Source: a virus
Virus record (IMG/VR): IMGVR_UViG_3300008261_000059
Location: 1 to 64,000 of that record
DNA: 64,000 nucleotides
Reading direction: 5' to 3' (one strand)
Shown: one piece after another, positions 8,921-21,000 of the stretch
How the letters are laid out: each line of letters opens with the position of its first letter
Position numbering within the stretch: position 1 is the stretch's first letter
Position numbers and translations under genes: made by a program
The notes under the pieces: model-generated
Told to the model about the DNA's origin: nothing
Seen by the model: only the letters and a program-made list of their open reading frames with translations
The model's database searches: none

Positions 8921-11900
8921 AATACTGCGATTGCTCTTAGATCTTTAATTTTTGGTACAACTGATTGATTTTTTCCTGCCATGATAATTTTTATTTGGAA
9001 CCCATTGAATAATGGTAGGTCTTTAGCAGTATATTCATAACTTCTATATTCCGATTCGGAAGAAGAAGGTAAAACATTAATATCTGGAGTACCATCATTA
9101 TTTTTTGGATCAATCACATTGCCATTTAAATCTACATTTCTGAAACCAGGGAACAATTCAAATAGTTGTTGGTCATCTGGAGTGTCAGATCTCAACAATC
9201 GATACATTACTATAATTTCATTTGAAACATCTCTATAAGCATCAAAGTAAACTTTGAGACTATCTGCACCTTTTTGCAATCTAATTACTTTGGAGATATA
9301 AATTGCAGAAGTTGGATCATCATAAAGACTATTAACTCTAGGATCAGTTACATAATTTGCAACTGGTCTATCAAGTCTATTCATTGTTGTAATAATATTA
9401 ACTCTATCCAAGTCTATAATTGGTGAAACTTTAGTATCACTAGTGGAAAGAGTCATTTCCATAACAAAGGACTTATATCCAAGATAGCTCTGAAGATTTG
9501 CAACTTCGTTGACCCTTGATGCAATAATTCTTGGATTATCAAAGTAATTATTTGAATTCAATGATATTGATTCAAATTCTCTGGCACTAAATGGTAGTTC
9601 AGTCCCATTTACACTCTTTCCAGTCACTGTTCTAATTTTTGCATCAAGTGATGTTGTTTCTGGAAGAAGTGATTGAATATTTGGTCTTAAACTATCAAAT
9701 TGTATATTTTGAGATGCCTTTGGTCCAGAAATAGTATTTGCTCCAGATGAACCAACATTTAAATCATATGTTCCACCTGTCTTTGTTTCACTAAAGAATA
9801 ATTGTGGTGGACCAAATCTTCTATCTTTTCCTTTCTCATCAGTTTTTACTTTAATATGATAACTATCTAGAGTGATTGGATATTTATTGGTATCTACATC
9901 CGCAAATGAGTGTGTTCGATTTATTCTTCTCAAAGAAATACCATTAAACTCATATTTAAATACTGGGGAGCCAGAGAAGTGGTACGGTATAACTGTGACA
10001 TTAAAAACACCAGGATTGTCGATATCAATTCCTCTAGTTATACCAGTAAGAGTATTTGCATCAGAGTCATATCCAGTGTATCTGATTATTTCATTATTTA
10101 CCTTGATATATCCTGGATTGTCCGATGATATCCCAATATTTTCAAAACTAGTAAAGATTCCAACAGAAGATACTTGGATACTTCCAGTTGCAGCCTGATT
10201 GAAGTCACTTACTAATTTTTGTGGAGGTACATCTGATTCAATTCCATAAAGAGTAACCAGGTTAGTATCAGAATACATTCCATGATTGTTGTGATTTACT
10301 TTGAAATGTAATCCATCAGTTAAAAGTTCAGAGTAATTTACGAGTCCATTTGAAATCGTTGATATTCCATTGCTTGGATTTACATAAGAAATCTCATTAG
10401 CAACGTTCGATGTATTGATTTCATCTTGAACTTGATCTATAATCAATGAATTGAATGATGAAATGATTCCAACTAAATTCGGAATTGTCAATACCAAATT
10501 TCTACCAAATCCACCAGTTTGACTGCTTGGAACAGTTAATGTATCACCAATAGCATAACCTGTTCCACCAATAGATACTGTTGCTGCAATTGCAACTCCA
10601 GATTGGATAGTTAAATTAACTTTAGCACCAGAACCTCTACCCGATAATGTGGTTAATGGAAGATTATTGTATACTGTATTTTCGGTATATCCAACTCCAG
10701 GATTCGTTATGCTGAGGTTTGAGTTAATTCCTACAGCACCTACAATACTTGACAACTTTCCAGAGAAATTAGGATAGTTGGATTGCAATATTGTTGTTCC
10801 AGGTACTAAATTGGTAATATCGTAAGTAGATAATGTTCCCGAAAGACCGACTAGAATTTTCTTAGAATATGCAACTATTGGATTTGGTCTTAGAGAAGCA
10901 ATTTGTCTATTTCCTACACCTAAATCGGGGTTGTAGAATCGGAAACTTCCAGTGGTTGAAGTAAATTCTGCTCTATGTAGAATGAATTTTAGATCTTCCA
11001 ATTGCGATGGTTCCCATGTAGCACCATTTTGCGATTTAAACAATGAACCAAGAGTTGGTTGTTGGGAAACGATGATTTTTTCTGCTTCTGGTTTATTGAT
11101 TGTCGATACATCAACTTCAGTCATTCTTGAAATCCAAACATTATATGAGTTTGAATTGGAAATCAATACGATAGCATAATCATTGCCACTTTCTAAGAAT
11201 ACGGGAGCAGGGAAAGTAAATGTTGTTGAGACAGAAGCATCTTCAGAAATTGTAATTTGATCTGGATTTAAAACAACTTCACCAAATGGAAGAATTTCCT
11301 GTGATGGTAAACCAAGATATGATGTTCTTAATTGTAAAGTTATAGGAATATTTGCTTCATCTTTAGTTCTGAAGAAAATTTCACATTTGGTTATGAATAC
11401 ACCATTGTTATCATTTACTTCAAATGTTTGGGCAAGTGGGTCTACCCATCTTCTCTGAATTACTCTAGTTGATATTACTGATCTATTTGTAAGAGTTGTA
11501 TTTGCAACAAGTCTGTCTTCAGTTTCTGTTAAAGTTCTAGAATCTGTTCTAATATTTCTTTCAATATCAGCATTTCTTACTCTTAAAGTCAAACTTTCTA
11601 CATTATCTACTGTTCCACTAGAAGTAAAGTTTGCTTCAGCAATACTATCAACGGAACCACCAATAGTGGAATTGGTTGAACTTGTGGTCAATGATAATGT
11701 TTTTGTTCCAGATTCAAATGTTGGATTTGATGGAATGGTTGGATCTGGAATGAATAAAGCTCCAATAAATGTTCCAGAGGAATCGGTAACAAGTCTAATG
11801 TCTGTTACTGTTGCAATCGCATTGCTCAATGCTCCAACTAGTTGCATTGAAGGTGCAACAGATCCAAAGAATCTTGAATCTGCTTGGTTTTCCAAACTAG

Positions 11901-14900
11901 CAGTATCAACATTTAAAATAGTTGTTGTTGATGAATATGAACCAGACAATGAACTTGTTGGATTATATGGATTTTCCTTATAGAATTCTGTTGGTTGATT
12001 GTAAGGTCCATATTTGTGATTTTGCTTAGCAAGTCTAAATGTAATTGCACGATTTACTCCAGTGACTGGCATAAATCCAGTTATAGTTTCACCTTCAATA
12101 AAGGTTCCGCTAGTCATTCTAACTTCAAGAAGTTTAGGGACCATGAATGTGGTCATGTCCCTATTGTCAAAGAATGCGTAGAATCTTGTTGATGGTTTTA
12201 ATCTTCTTGCTAAAATTTCAATATTTCTAGACCTCATTAAGGTTAGGATTGCTCTAGATACAACTCTGTCCCCAAGACTAGTTGTATCAAATCTTTCACT
12301 GACTCCAAATTGTATACCCTGCCTAGTTTGTTCTGTTCTTGTTGTTACTGTATTATTTCTAAATTGAGTTAAGGAATCTTGGAAAATATCAGTAGTTGTA
12401 ATTACATCCCCAGAAGATACTGTTGTTGAAGATAATAAAGTTGATGGATTTTGTATCTGTGTGATTACAGGACCTTCAACGGTTGAAGTTCCTGTCCAGT
12501 TTGTTTCCCATGCATTCCAATTAATTGGAGATAGACCAGTATTGGTATCAACTCCAAGCATTTGAATTGCTGTATTATAATTTCCCTCTACATCCTGAGT
12601 TCTTTCAGTTTTTCTTGTTTCTATCCAAGTGTCTGTAGATGGATTCAATTCAATAGTTCCAATCCAACTTGGGGTATTAAATGGATTTACATTTTCTGTT
12701 CTAGTTGCAAATCTATTTTCTGTATAAACTACATCAGTATAATCTAAACAAACAATATCACCGATACGTTTTACATTTTTGGAACCAAGATCATTAGCAA
12801 ATCTTAAATCCACATTTGGATTAGATGTTGTTCCAATACCAATGACTGCCTCAGACCCAAGTATTAAATCAACGGAAGTTGTATAATGTTGGGGTCTTAG
12901 AACACCGAGTGCTGTGTCTACACTTGCTTTATATGATTGATTTGCAATGTCTCCACCATTATATGATTTAAAATTATCTACAAAAAATCCAGATTTGAAT
13001 TTATCAAGACCAGTTTGTGGGTCTCTGATAGAAAGATTTTTAGTATCTGTTTCTAGTAGAGACAGTGAACTATAATATTCTACGTTTGATAATCTATTTT
13101 CAAGTCTTGAGATATCTTTCATTGTATATCTCTTGTGACTGGAAAGAGAAACTCTAACATCTTTCATATCATAAAGATATGGTGGATAGTAGAAAGTTGC
13201 AATCTCTAATGCAGAATCTAAATTGTTTGGTGCCTTTGGGGAATTTGATGGAACACCATTATTAATAATAAATGTTCCTTCTTTAGTTAGGAACAGTTTA
13301 TCTATTCTTGGTAGATAATAATTGTAAGAAAGATTTATTGTCTTATCTTTAGTGAAAATATGATTTGATGCATTTGCATTTAATGAGAATCTTCTAGATG
13401 AATATTCAAAAGGAGATTTTGTAGCAGTTGAAGCATCAAATTGCGAAACTCTTGGTCTTAAATCAATAATATCAGTGTTTCTGTATCCATCGATAATTGG
13501 TACGTCTTTACTGTATCTATCTTTATCAAATGAATCTGCAGAAACAAAATCACCAGGGTCAGAAGAATTAATTGTATAGTTATTAAATATAACTTTTATT
13601 TTTTTAGTAGGCGATGAAACTTCTTTTTTTCTAATTATTCTTGAATAATCGTAGTATTCTGGTCTTTGACCATTATCCAAGATATAATTATCTTTAATAT
13701 TTTTATCACCAATGGAAACAGCATTAATAGTACCAGAGATATTGGTCTCTGAAGATGTTACTCTTTCACCTAATGAAAATCTATTTTCATTTAAGTAAAC
13801 AATCTCAATGCTGTTTACTCCATCATTTCCAACATAAGCAGCAACAGCACCACTGGTACTTCCAATTATTCTTTCACCTTTTATGAAGTTATTTAAACTT
13901 GAATTTAAAGATGTGAAATAGATTCTTGGAAGTGATGGTTCTGATGTTGTTGAAGATTCATAAATTCCAAGAATGTTAACAACATCTGGAACATTTAAAG
14001 ATATTGCTTTATCTTGAACTCTAAGACCATATGGTTTTCTGTAAGTAAGACCATCATTTAATGTAGTTTTTCCAATTCCAGACGAAATTAACGATGAACC
14101 ATCAATAATTATGCTTGAGCATCTGTTGAATAGTTTTTTCTTTAGTTTTGTATTTACTTTTTTATATGTTACGGTTAATATTGCTTGTCCATTTTGACTT
14201 AGATTAACTAAGCTAACAGTTCTTCCAGAAACATAGACTTTTTGATTATCCAGAGATTCTATATTTCCATTTGAAACATATGAAAGACTGTAATCTTCTT
14301 CGTCAAATGGTTCTAAAGTTAGGTCAACGTTTGTTTCCAGATTACCATTAAATGAATTGCTGACTACTGTAATGACATATGATTTTCTTATAGAAATATC
14401 TGATGAACTTAAGTCTAAATTGGAAATATTATTATTGCCAAGTTTAGCATACAAGAATGCATTAGATGTATTTAAAACATCTAATGTCACTTTTTTGAAG
14501 TCATTGGCAGTAATTACAGTAGAAGGTAATGTTCCATCAGAAACACCAGGAACTGTATTGGTTGGTACTAAAATTAGTTTTTTCTCTGAAGTATCAATAC
14601 TTACAACTTCATTGTAGGTTGGTACAACATTTCCTTGCTTTGTATAAGAAACAATATCACCAGTTTTTATACCAACATAAAAATTGTTAGTTGAAGTTGT
14701 TACTGTACTGATTCCTGATGCCCCACTAGTGATAGTATATTGAACACCAGATTCTGTTAGGGATATTTTTTTGTTTAAAATTGGATCAGCAGTAAAAGAA
14801 CCAATTCCAGCAGCAGTGTTTATACCAACAATTTGATGAACATCTGTTAGATTATAATCCCTAACTCTTGTTATGACTCTTCCATCTTCTATGCCGTCAA

Positions 14901-16467
14901 TTATTAAACCTTCATCTTGCTTGAAAGAACCAGAAACTTGATATAATTTAACTATATTTGAATTGATTACATCAGAAACAACATATCCACTAGAAGAGCT
15001 ATACTTTCCTTCAATAAATGTGGATGCACTTAAAGTTATTGAAGCACTTAATTCTATAACTGTATATGTTTGAATATCATAAAGTGAACAATCAAATTCA
15101 CTTAATGTATTTGCATATCCAGCATTTCTTAGTTTTAAATCATAAACTCTTGCTACACCAATTTTTTCTCCAGACGCAAGACCAGGAGTTTGTGTTCTTC
15201 CAGAATAAAGAGAAATTTGAGATGTAGACCCAAAACCAACAGGAAGAGAACCAAAAACATTATTTACTAAAATTTGTCTACCAACACTGAATGGTATGGA
15301 TTGATTGACTACTTTTTCTGTAGTTCTTGGTTTTTGAAAATCTACAATAGTAGTATCAATAGTTTCAATGTCGTATCCTCTTACAACTGCCTTTCCTGGT
15401 GAAACTAATATACAACCTACAGAATCATTTGGTACATTGCCTTGCTTTGTTTGTTGATTTTCTACAAACAAACCGTTGTTGCCAATTTGATCATTTAAAG
15501 ATTCTTTTAGTGAAATATTAAATGGTCTTACATAATAATCACCAGACTCATCATAAGTTCTTCTTGCCAGTTCATCCTTAATTAAATCATAATTAGTAGT
15601 TTTGACAAATTTTTGTAGGACACCTTTTTCTGCACGTAGTAATTCTACAAAATTTTCATCATTAAAATCACTTAACTCTTTCTTAATTAAAGTTACATCA
15701 AACTTTAATCTATCTGCACCAGGTGCAGAAAAGTTAGAAAATCCTTGAGCATTATCAAACAAATCATTATACGAGTTTGATGCTACTGCTAATTCTTCAT
15801 TAATAAGTAATCCAACTCTATACGAAGGTGAGTTTGAGTATTGGTCTAATATTACAGTTTGTGGTTCTACAGTCACAAAGAAACCACGAATAAAATATAC
15901 ACCAGATGCTATTTTTGCTGCGGAACCAATAGCAGTTGAATTTGAGATAATTGAAGTAGCAAAAGAAGAACCACCTCTAATAGCAGAAATTCCATAAGTT
16001 ATATCATTAACTGCTAGTAAATTTTCACCATCAATAAATGTATTGGTTGAAAAATTAGTGTCACTTGAACTTTGGTACTTAATATAAAGAGTATAGTTTT
16101 TTCTATCTGAAGTTGAATTTGAAATATAATTTTCTACTTTTGCAGTTACACCACTAGATTCACCTTTAATTAATTTTCCAACTAAACTACTAATGTACAA
16201 AGATACTGGTATCCCAAGATGAGTTTCGTCAATCTGGACGCAAGTATAATTTGAATCATAAGAAATTTGTCCAGGAATAACCATTGCACCTTCTTTGAAG
16301 AAGTGCTGTCCAAACTTCTCAATTTGATTTTGGAGAATTGTCTGTAGTGTAGTTAATTCTCTTGCTTGTATTGGAGTTGCTGGTTTAAATAGAACTCTTT
16401 GATAATTTTTCTTTGGATCAAAATCATCAAAGTATGGAGATACATTTAAATTAGTATTCTGAGGCAT
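8917..16467 (-). CDS. very large virion protein with DUF4815 N-terminal domain
   Basis: The protein has 2516 residues. Residues about 10-45 carry the hallmark of the DUF4815 family: PYFDDFDPKKNYQRVLF, then ARELTTLQTILQNQIEKFG. This family is typical of large structural proteins in T4-like cyanophages. Downstream are many beta-rich modules with G-x-G-Y loops, a region around residues 1050-1250 with SSHKRYTMKDISRLENRLSN that looks helical, and a C-terminal domain containing YISKVIRLQKGADSLKVYFD. It lies immediately downstream of gp8, consistent with a baseplate-attached structure. No T4 homologue is obvious. Confidence 0.8.
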   Translation of the reverse strand: MPQNTNLNVSPYFDDFDPKKNYQRVLFKPATPIQARELTTLQTILQNQIEKFGQHFFKEGAMVIPGQISYDSNYTCVQIDETHLGIPVSLYISSLVGKLIKGESSGVTAKVENYISNSTSDRKNYTLYIKYQSSSDTNFSTNTFIDGENLLAVNDITYGISAIRGGSSFATSIISNSTAIGSAAKIASGVYFIRGFFVTVEPQTVILDQYSNSPSYRVGLLINEELAVASNSYNDLFDNAQGFSNFSAPGADRLKFDVTLIKKELSDFNDENFVELLRAEKGVLQKFVKTTNYDLIKDELARRTYDESGDYYVRPFNISLKESLNDQIGNNGLFVENQQTKQGNVPNDSVGCILVSPGKAVVRGYDIETIDTTIVDFQKPRTTEKVVNQSIPFSVGRQILVNNVFGSLPVGFGSTSQISLYSGRTQTPGLASGEKIGVARVYDLKLRNAGYANTLSEFDCSLYDIQTYTVIELSASITLSASTFIEGKYSSSSGYVVSDVINSNIVKLYQVSGSFKQDEGLIIDGIEDGRVITRVRDYNLTDVHQIVGINTAAGIGSFTADPILNKKISLTESGVQYTITSGASGISTVTTSTNNFYVGIKTGDIVSYTKQGNVVPTYNEVVSIDTSEKKLILVPTNTVPGVSDGTLPSTVITANDFKKVTLDVLNTSNAFLYAKLGNNNISNLDLSSSDISIRKSYVITVVSNSFNGNLETNVDLTLEPFDEEDYSLSYVSNGNIESLDNQKVYVSGRTVSLVNLSQNGQAILTVTYKKVNTKLKKKLFNRCSSIIIDGSSLISSGIGKTTLNDGLTYRKPYGLRVQDKAISLNVPDVVNILGIYESSTTSEPSLPRIYFTSLNSSLNNFIKGERIIGSTSGAVAAYVGNDGVNSIEIVYLNENRFSLGERVTSSETNISGTINAVSIGDKNIKDNYILDNGQRPEYYDYSRIIRKKEVSSPTKKIKVIFNNYTINSSDPGDFVSADSFDKDRYSKDVPIIDGYRNTDIIDLRPRVSQFDASTATKSPFEYSSRRFSLNANASNHIFTKDKTINLSYNYYLPRIDKLFLTKEGTFIINNGVPSNSPKAPNNLDSALEIATFYYPPYLYDMKDVRVSLSSHKRYTMKDISRLENRLSNVEYYSSLSLLETDTKNLSIRDPQTGLDKFKSGFFVDNFKSYNGGDIANQSYKASVDTALGVLRPQHYTTSVDLILGSEAVIGIGTTSNPNVDLRFANDLGSKNVKRIGDIVCLDYTDVVYTENRFATRTENVNPFNTPSWIGTIELNPSTDTWIETRKTERTQDVEGNYNTAIQMLGVDTNTGLSPINWNAWETNWTGTSTVEGPVITQIQNPSTLLSSTTVSSGDVITTTDIFQDSLTQFRNNTVTTRTEQTRQGIQFGVSERFDTTSLGDRVVSRAILTLMRSRNIEILARRLKPSTRFYAFFDNRDMTTFMVPKLLEVRMTSGTFIEGETITGFMPVTGVNRAITFRLAKQNHKYGPYNQPTEFYKENPYNPTSSLSGSYSSTTTILNVDTASLENQADSRFFGSVAPSMQLVGALSNAIATVTDIRLVTDSSGTFIGALFIPDPTIPSNPTFESGTKTLSLTTSSTNSTIGGSVDSIAEANFTSSGTVDNVESLTLRVRNADIERNIRTDSRTLTETEDRLVANTTLTNRSVISTRVIQRRWVDPLAQTFEVNDNNGVFITKCEIFFRTKDEANIPITLQLRTSYLGLPSQEILPFGEVVLNPDQITISEDASVSTTFTFPAPVFLESGNDYAIVLISNSNSYNVWISRMTEVDVSTINKPEAEKIIVSQQPTLGSLFKSQNGATWEPSQLEDLKFILHRAEFTSTTGSFRFYNPDLGVGNRQIASLRPNPIVAYSKKILVGLSGTLSTYDITNLVPGTTILQSNYPNFSGKLSSIVGAVGINSNLSITNPGVGYTENTVYNNLPLTTLSGRGSGAKVNLTIQSGVAIAATVSIGGTGYAIGDTLTVPSSQTGGFGRNLVLTIPNLVGIISSFNSLIIDQVQDEINTSNVANEISYVNPSNGISTISNGLVNYSELLTDGLHFKVNHNNHGMYSDTNLVTLYGIESDVPPQKLVSDFNQAATGSIQVSSVGIFTSFENIGISSDNPGYIKVNNEIIRYTGYDSDANTLTGITRGIDIDNPGVFNVTVIPYHFSGSPVFKYEFNGISLRRINRTHSFADVDTNKYPITLDSYHIKVKTDEKGKDRRFGPPQLFFSETKTGGTYDLNVGSSGANTISGPKASQNIQFDSLRPNIQSLLPETTSLDAKIRTVTGKSVNGTELPFSAREFESISLNSNNYFDNPRIIASRVNEVANLQSYLGYKSFVMEMTLSTSDTKVSPIIDLDRVNIITTMNRLDRPVANYVTDPRVNSLYDDPTSAIYISKVIRLQKGADSLKVYFDAYRDVSNEIIVMYRLLRSDTPDDQQLFELFPGFRNVDLNGNVIDPKNNDGTPDINVLPSSSESEYRSYEYTAKDLPLFNGFQIKIIMAGKNQSVVPKIKDLRAIAVL

Positions 16468-16473
16468 TTTTCT

Positions 16474-18039
16474 TTAGAACTCCAATACGATTTTAATATC
16501 TTCTTTTTGGCTTGCTGATCTTGGAATTGCCTTTCTGTTATCGATATAAATTATATCACCAGATTTTTTGTTATATTCTGCCGATGATATTCCAGCAACA
16601 AAATTGCTTCCCAACTGGTATGTCCTACTATTTATTACTGTACTAATACCCGTAAAGTTTCTATCAATTGATAATGCTGGACCAACAATATTAGGACAAT
16701 TTATTGTATACGAACCACCAGCAATAGCAGATGAGGTAAATCCATAAATTCTGTATCCAACACCAACTGTAGCAAGACCAACTGGTTGATAATATTTTAA
16801 AACACCAGTTACATTATCCCAAGAAGCAACAAATCCAATTGCTGTCATACCTGTACCAATTGTTTGCCTAATTACAGAGTCTACTGGATATGTAGTTTGA
16901 GTTGTTAATCCAGAAAGTTTTATAGAATTTAAAGCACTTACCTGCCCTAAACTCAATCTTTCTGTATCACTACCAAAAATTGTTGGATTTTTTATAATTC
17001 CGATTCTGGCAAAATCGTTTCCAAGAATAATATCTGGATTTTGTTCATCGGTTAGATATCTGGAATAAACCAACACTCGATATGCACCAAGTTCTCTGTA
17101 AATATTATATCCATGTCCTCCTTTTGGTGGAATAATAACATCAAATGTCGCAATTCTTCCATCATTTGACAATTCTGATGGAATTCCAGGAGCACCAGGT
17201 TGGAATTTGATAATACCTTTTGTGTAACCAGATCCACCATCTGTAACAAAGACTTCAGACACTTTTCCAAAAGAATCTACTGTTATTGTTGCCTTTCCTC
17301 CAACTCCATCACCAAGAATTGGAATATTTGTAAATGATTTTGAAATGGGTTGATAATTTATTCCTCTATCTGTGATAGTAACAATCTCAACTTTACCATT
17401 AACTGCATTATTTTTTGTTGCAATAGTCTCACCAACTTCTCCCCAACTTTCTGGGACTGGAATGAATTCAATAGAATCAAATTTCACAATTTCAGATGGT
17501 TTAATTGTGAATAGATATTTCCAAATATACCCATCACCACTTGTTCCTGCTGGTCTTGCCTCTAAGTCAATAAATGTTGGTTGGTCAAATGATGGTCTTC
17601 CATTTGGGTTTTCTGGATCAGTTCCATTTTGAAGACAAATATAAACTCTAAAATCTTCATTAATTACATAAAAATTTGATTCGTATAAACTTGGTTGATT
17701 CGTTACTGGAGTTTTCTTATAAATTGAATAATCATGTCTGTACATTTCATAAGTTGTTCCAGAAGTCCACTGGACTTTTCTAATCATCCTCCTTACATCT
17801 TCATTTGTAATTTTTTTCATAGCAATGATGGTTTCTTTGACCTGATTTTCTTCGTCAAATCCGTCCAATGGAGTCAATCCATCACCCCAAATAGCAGATC
17901 CACCTGCCTGTGGATTTAAACTATTTGGTTGACCAATAAAGGTATAATAATTATTTGCAGTATTACCAACTGAAACTAGACTTTTTACAAAGGTTTCAGC
18001 ATTCATCACCCTAAATTGTTCAGTTATGATAGCAGGCAT
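16474..18039 (-). CDS. 8: baseplate wedge subunit gp8
   Basis: The protein has 521 residues from the ATG at 18039; the longer frame would begin at a TTG three codons earlier. Several segments match T4 gp8: an N-terminal ITEQFRVMNAETFVKSL, a GGSAIWGDG segment near residue 50, GDGYIWKYLFTIKPSEI near 170, and a C-terminal SGDIIYIDNRKAIPRSASQKE that parallels the T4 gp8 ending. T4 gp8 has 334 residues; here an extra beta-rich region (about residues 220-440, with DGGSGYTKGIIKF) is inserted before the C-terminal motif. In T4, gp8 dimers bind gp7 in the wedge. The order gp25, gp6, large protein, gp8 supports the call. Confidence 0.85.
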   Translation of the reverse strand: MPAIITEQFRVMNAETFVKSLVSVGNTANNYYTFIGQPNSLNPQAGGSAIWGDGLTPLDGFDEENQVKETIIAMKKITNEDVRRMIRKVQWTSGTTYEMYRHDYSIYKKTPVTNQPSLYESNFYVINEDFRVYICLQNGTDPENPNGRPSFDQPTFIDLEARPAGTSGDGYIWKYLFTIKPSEIVKFDSIEFIPVPESWGEVGETIATKNNAVNGKVEIVTITDRGINYQPISKSFTNIPILGDGVGGKATITVDSFGKVSEVFVTDGGSGYTKGIIKFQPGAPGIPSELSNDGRIATFDVIIPPKGGHGYNIYRELGAYRVLVYSRYLTDEQNPDIILGNDFARIGIIKNPTIFGSDTERLSLGQVSALNSIKLSGLTTQTTYPVDSVIRQTIGTGMTAIGFVASWDNVTGVLKYYQPVGLATVGVGYRIYGFTSSAIAGGSYTINCPNIVGPALSIDRNFTGISTVINSRTYQLGSNFVAGISSAEYNKKSGDIIYIDNRKAIPRSASQKEDIKIVLEF

Positions 18040-18060
18040 TTTATACAACCGTTTTTTCTT

Positions 18061-18067
18061 TATTTAG
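18061..18067 (-). promoter_or_regulatory. possible late promoter core
   Basis: The minus strand reads CTAAATAAAGAAAAAAC, a weaker match to the NATAAATAAAxA pattern of the other late promoters. It is about 22 bases upstream of the gp8 ATG. Confidence 0.3.
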
Positions 18068-18069
18068 TT

Positions 18070-21000
18070 CTATTTTAGACCACGAGTTCTATATACGTCT
18101 GGAGCATCATTAGTGTTAGTATCTACTTGGATTGGAATGTTTCCTGGTCCAGTTGTAAAGTAGCATCTTACTGTAACTATTCCAGAAACAGCAGGTGAAA
18201 CTGTGCCAACTCTATAAACACCATCAAGATACGAAGTTGCAGTTCCAACTCTTGATGCTGGATAATTATTCATTCCCCCCATTGAAGTAGTAATTCCAGT
18301 TAATGCATGACCAACTGTAGAATTGCTATTGTAAATTACAAAATAATCATTTACTTCTAATTGACTATTTGTTACTCCAAATGTATTCAGTGAGGAATAA
18401 CCAATACCCAAAGTTACATTATCATATTGCTCACTCTTCAGTACAAAATCAATATGAGTAGCACCAACACCAACATAAGTAATTACACCAAAATCACCTT
18501 TAGATTTGATTGAATATATCTTTTCACTAACTGCATCATCACCTTCAAGAAGAACTGGTGGTGGAGTTGATTGCGAATAACCAAATCCAGGATTTACAAC
18601 TCGAATTGAAGACACAGCACCATTTGATACTGTGGAAACTCCTGTTGCTCTGTTGTAAATTGGTTCAGCATACATTGTGGTTCCAGAAGTTCCAACGAGT
18701 AAATATCTACCCTCTTCAGCAATAATTGGTCCAATTGGTCTTATTTCTGGAGGTAATGGAGCAGGTATAAATGCAAGATCTTTTACTACATTGTTCTGGT
18801 TTGTTAACCTTTGTGTCCAATATTGTAAATCCAAGGAGAATAGTAATTGATTTGTGCCAGTTAAAGCAACATATACACCATACTCGTATTTTATATTAAT
18901 TAGGTCATCTGATATATTTGGAATTATTCTTTCCCAACCAGTATTTCCAGTTGTAGAAACAAAAATTGTTGCATTTTGTCCAACAGCAACAAATTGAGTT
19001 CCTGTCCATATAACTTTTTCAAAATTTCTGGTTGTTGGTAAAGAAACAATTCTGTCCCAAATATTTCCATTAGTAGAATGAATAATTGTTCCACTATCAC
19101 CAACGACAACAAATCTTGCGTCATTGTTGGCAACACCATTTAAATTAGTAAACACTGGTGGATTTTTCTTAAAGAATGCAGTTGTTCCAATTCCTACACC
19201 AGTAAATAGACCAATTCCATCACCAACTGCAACAGCAGTCCTTCTCAATGAGGAATAACTAATATCATTAAATGTATTGTAATAACTACTAAAATTGATG
19301 ATAGGATCTGGAAGACCAACGACAACCTGCTCTTCAAGTAATTTTATTTCTGTCCATGCAGATAAAGTTGTATTAATACCAACTGATGTTGCAATCTTTG
19401 CAAATTCACCAACAACATAATAACGATTAGGTTCTGCAACAGATACGGAGTTGAAAGATATTGTCTGTCCATAACCTATGGATGATTGGGACCATTCTAT
19501 TCCATTTGTAGATATTGCAACTATTCCACTTGAACCAACAGAAACAATTGGATTTCCTATTACAACTTTATTTAAAGTATAAGAAGAAGATATTCCATTG
19601 TTTGACCCTTTCCAGTTATAAATTGGGTCTTTTCTTTGTATGAATGCTGAAGATATTGCAACAATTGGATTTGTTAATGTATTATAACCAGTTCCTGCAT
19701 ACGAAATAGATAGACTCGAAATTGTTGACGCAGAAGAAACAATAGCAGTAGATATTGCTGGTTGAATATCATTTACATCTACAATAATAACATCTCTTAA
19801 GTTTTCACTCAGTAAATCAACCTCACTGAAAAGTGGGAATGCATTATTAACGTATATCTTTTCATCTTCGGAGAAAACATTTGCAATTAACTTTGTATTT
19901 GGGGTTATTCTTGATTTTAAGTCTGGTCTGGATTTGGAATATAAGACACCATTGATAATTCTATCTACAGTTTGCTTTGCCCATCTCAATGGCCTTTCTT
20001 TTGTTACATCGGTGTTTATGCCAATGCTATCATATGTAAATGTATCTAAAGCATCAGAGGATACAATCTTTTTGACAATTCTTTCAAATTGTGGTCTATC
20101 TCCAGGGTCTAAAATATTTTCTCCAATTTGTATGGTATCACCTTCTTTTATTGTTTTTGGTGGGTCAATTTGTTCAACATCTAAGTCAGATCCTCTAAAG
20201 AATAGTATGGTGCATTTTGAATTTTCTTTTGGTGCTTCAGTAAAAGTAAGTCTAGATCCGTTAAATGTGTATGATTTTATTGGTTCCTGCAATACATCAT
20301 TTATAAACACAAATAGATTATTTTCAATCTGAACATCTGTGCTAGGGTCAGATTTTAGACTCAATACTTCTGTTGTTCCTCCTTGAGATATGGTCAGTGT
20401 GAATTTTTTCTTTGAACCAGTAAAGTATTTTGCTATGTCATCAAATTGTATAAATTGACCTGGATAGAAACCACTAAACTTATCTGTCAGTGTTTCCTCT
20501 ACTGTAATTCTAAACTCACTAAATCCAATTCCAATTGATGGATTTGTTGTTACACCAACTACTTTTAATACATCACCTACCTTATAATATAATCCTGGTT
20601 CTTCAATATCAAATCCAATTACATTTCCTTGATTTCCTACAATAACTGAAGCCTTTGCACCAAATCCATTTCCTGTGGACCCAGAAATATACTCTAAAGG
20701 CAAATCACTATAACTTGATGGAATTCCAATTAATACTCTTGGAACTGGTGATGTTGTATATCCAGTTCCTGGATTGACAATGGAAATTGATGTAATAGTT
20801 CCTCCAGTTCCTATTATTGCAACTAAAGAAGCACCAGTACCGACATTTGATAAAATTTCAATTTTTGGTGGAGTCCTATACCCACTACCGAAACCTTTTA
20901 TAGTTACTGCTGATATTGTTCCTGCAGCAGAAACTGTTACTGTTGCACCAGCACCAACTAATGGTTGATAACCATATCCAGTAGTAATCCCAGTTCTAAC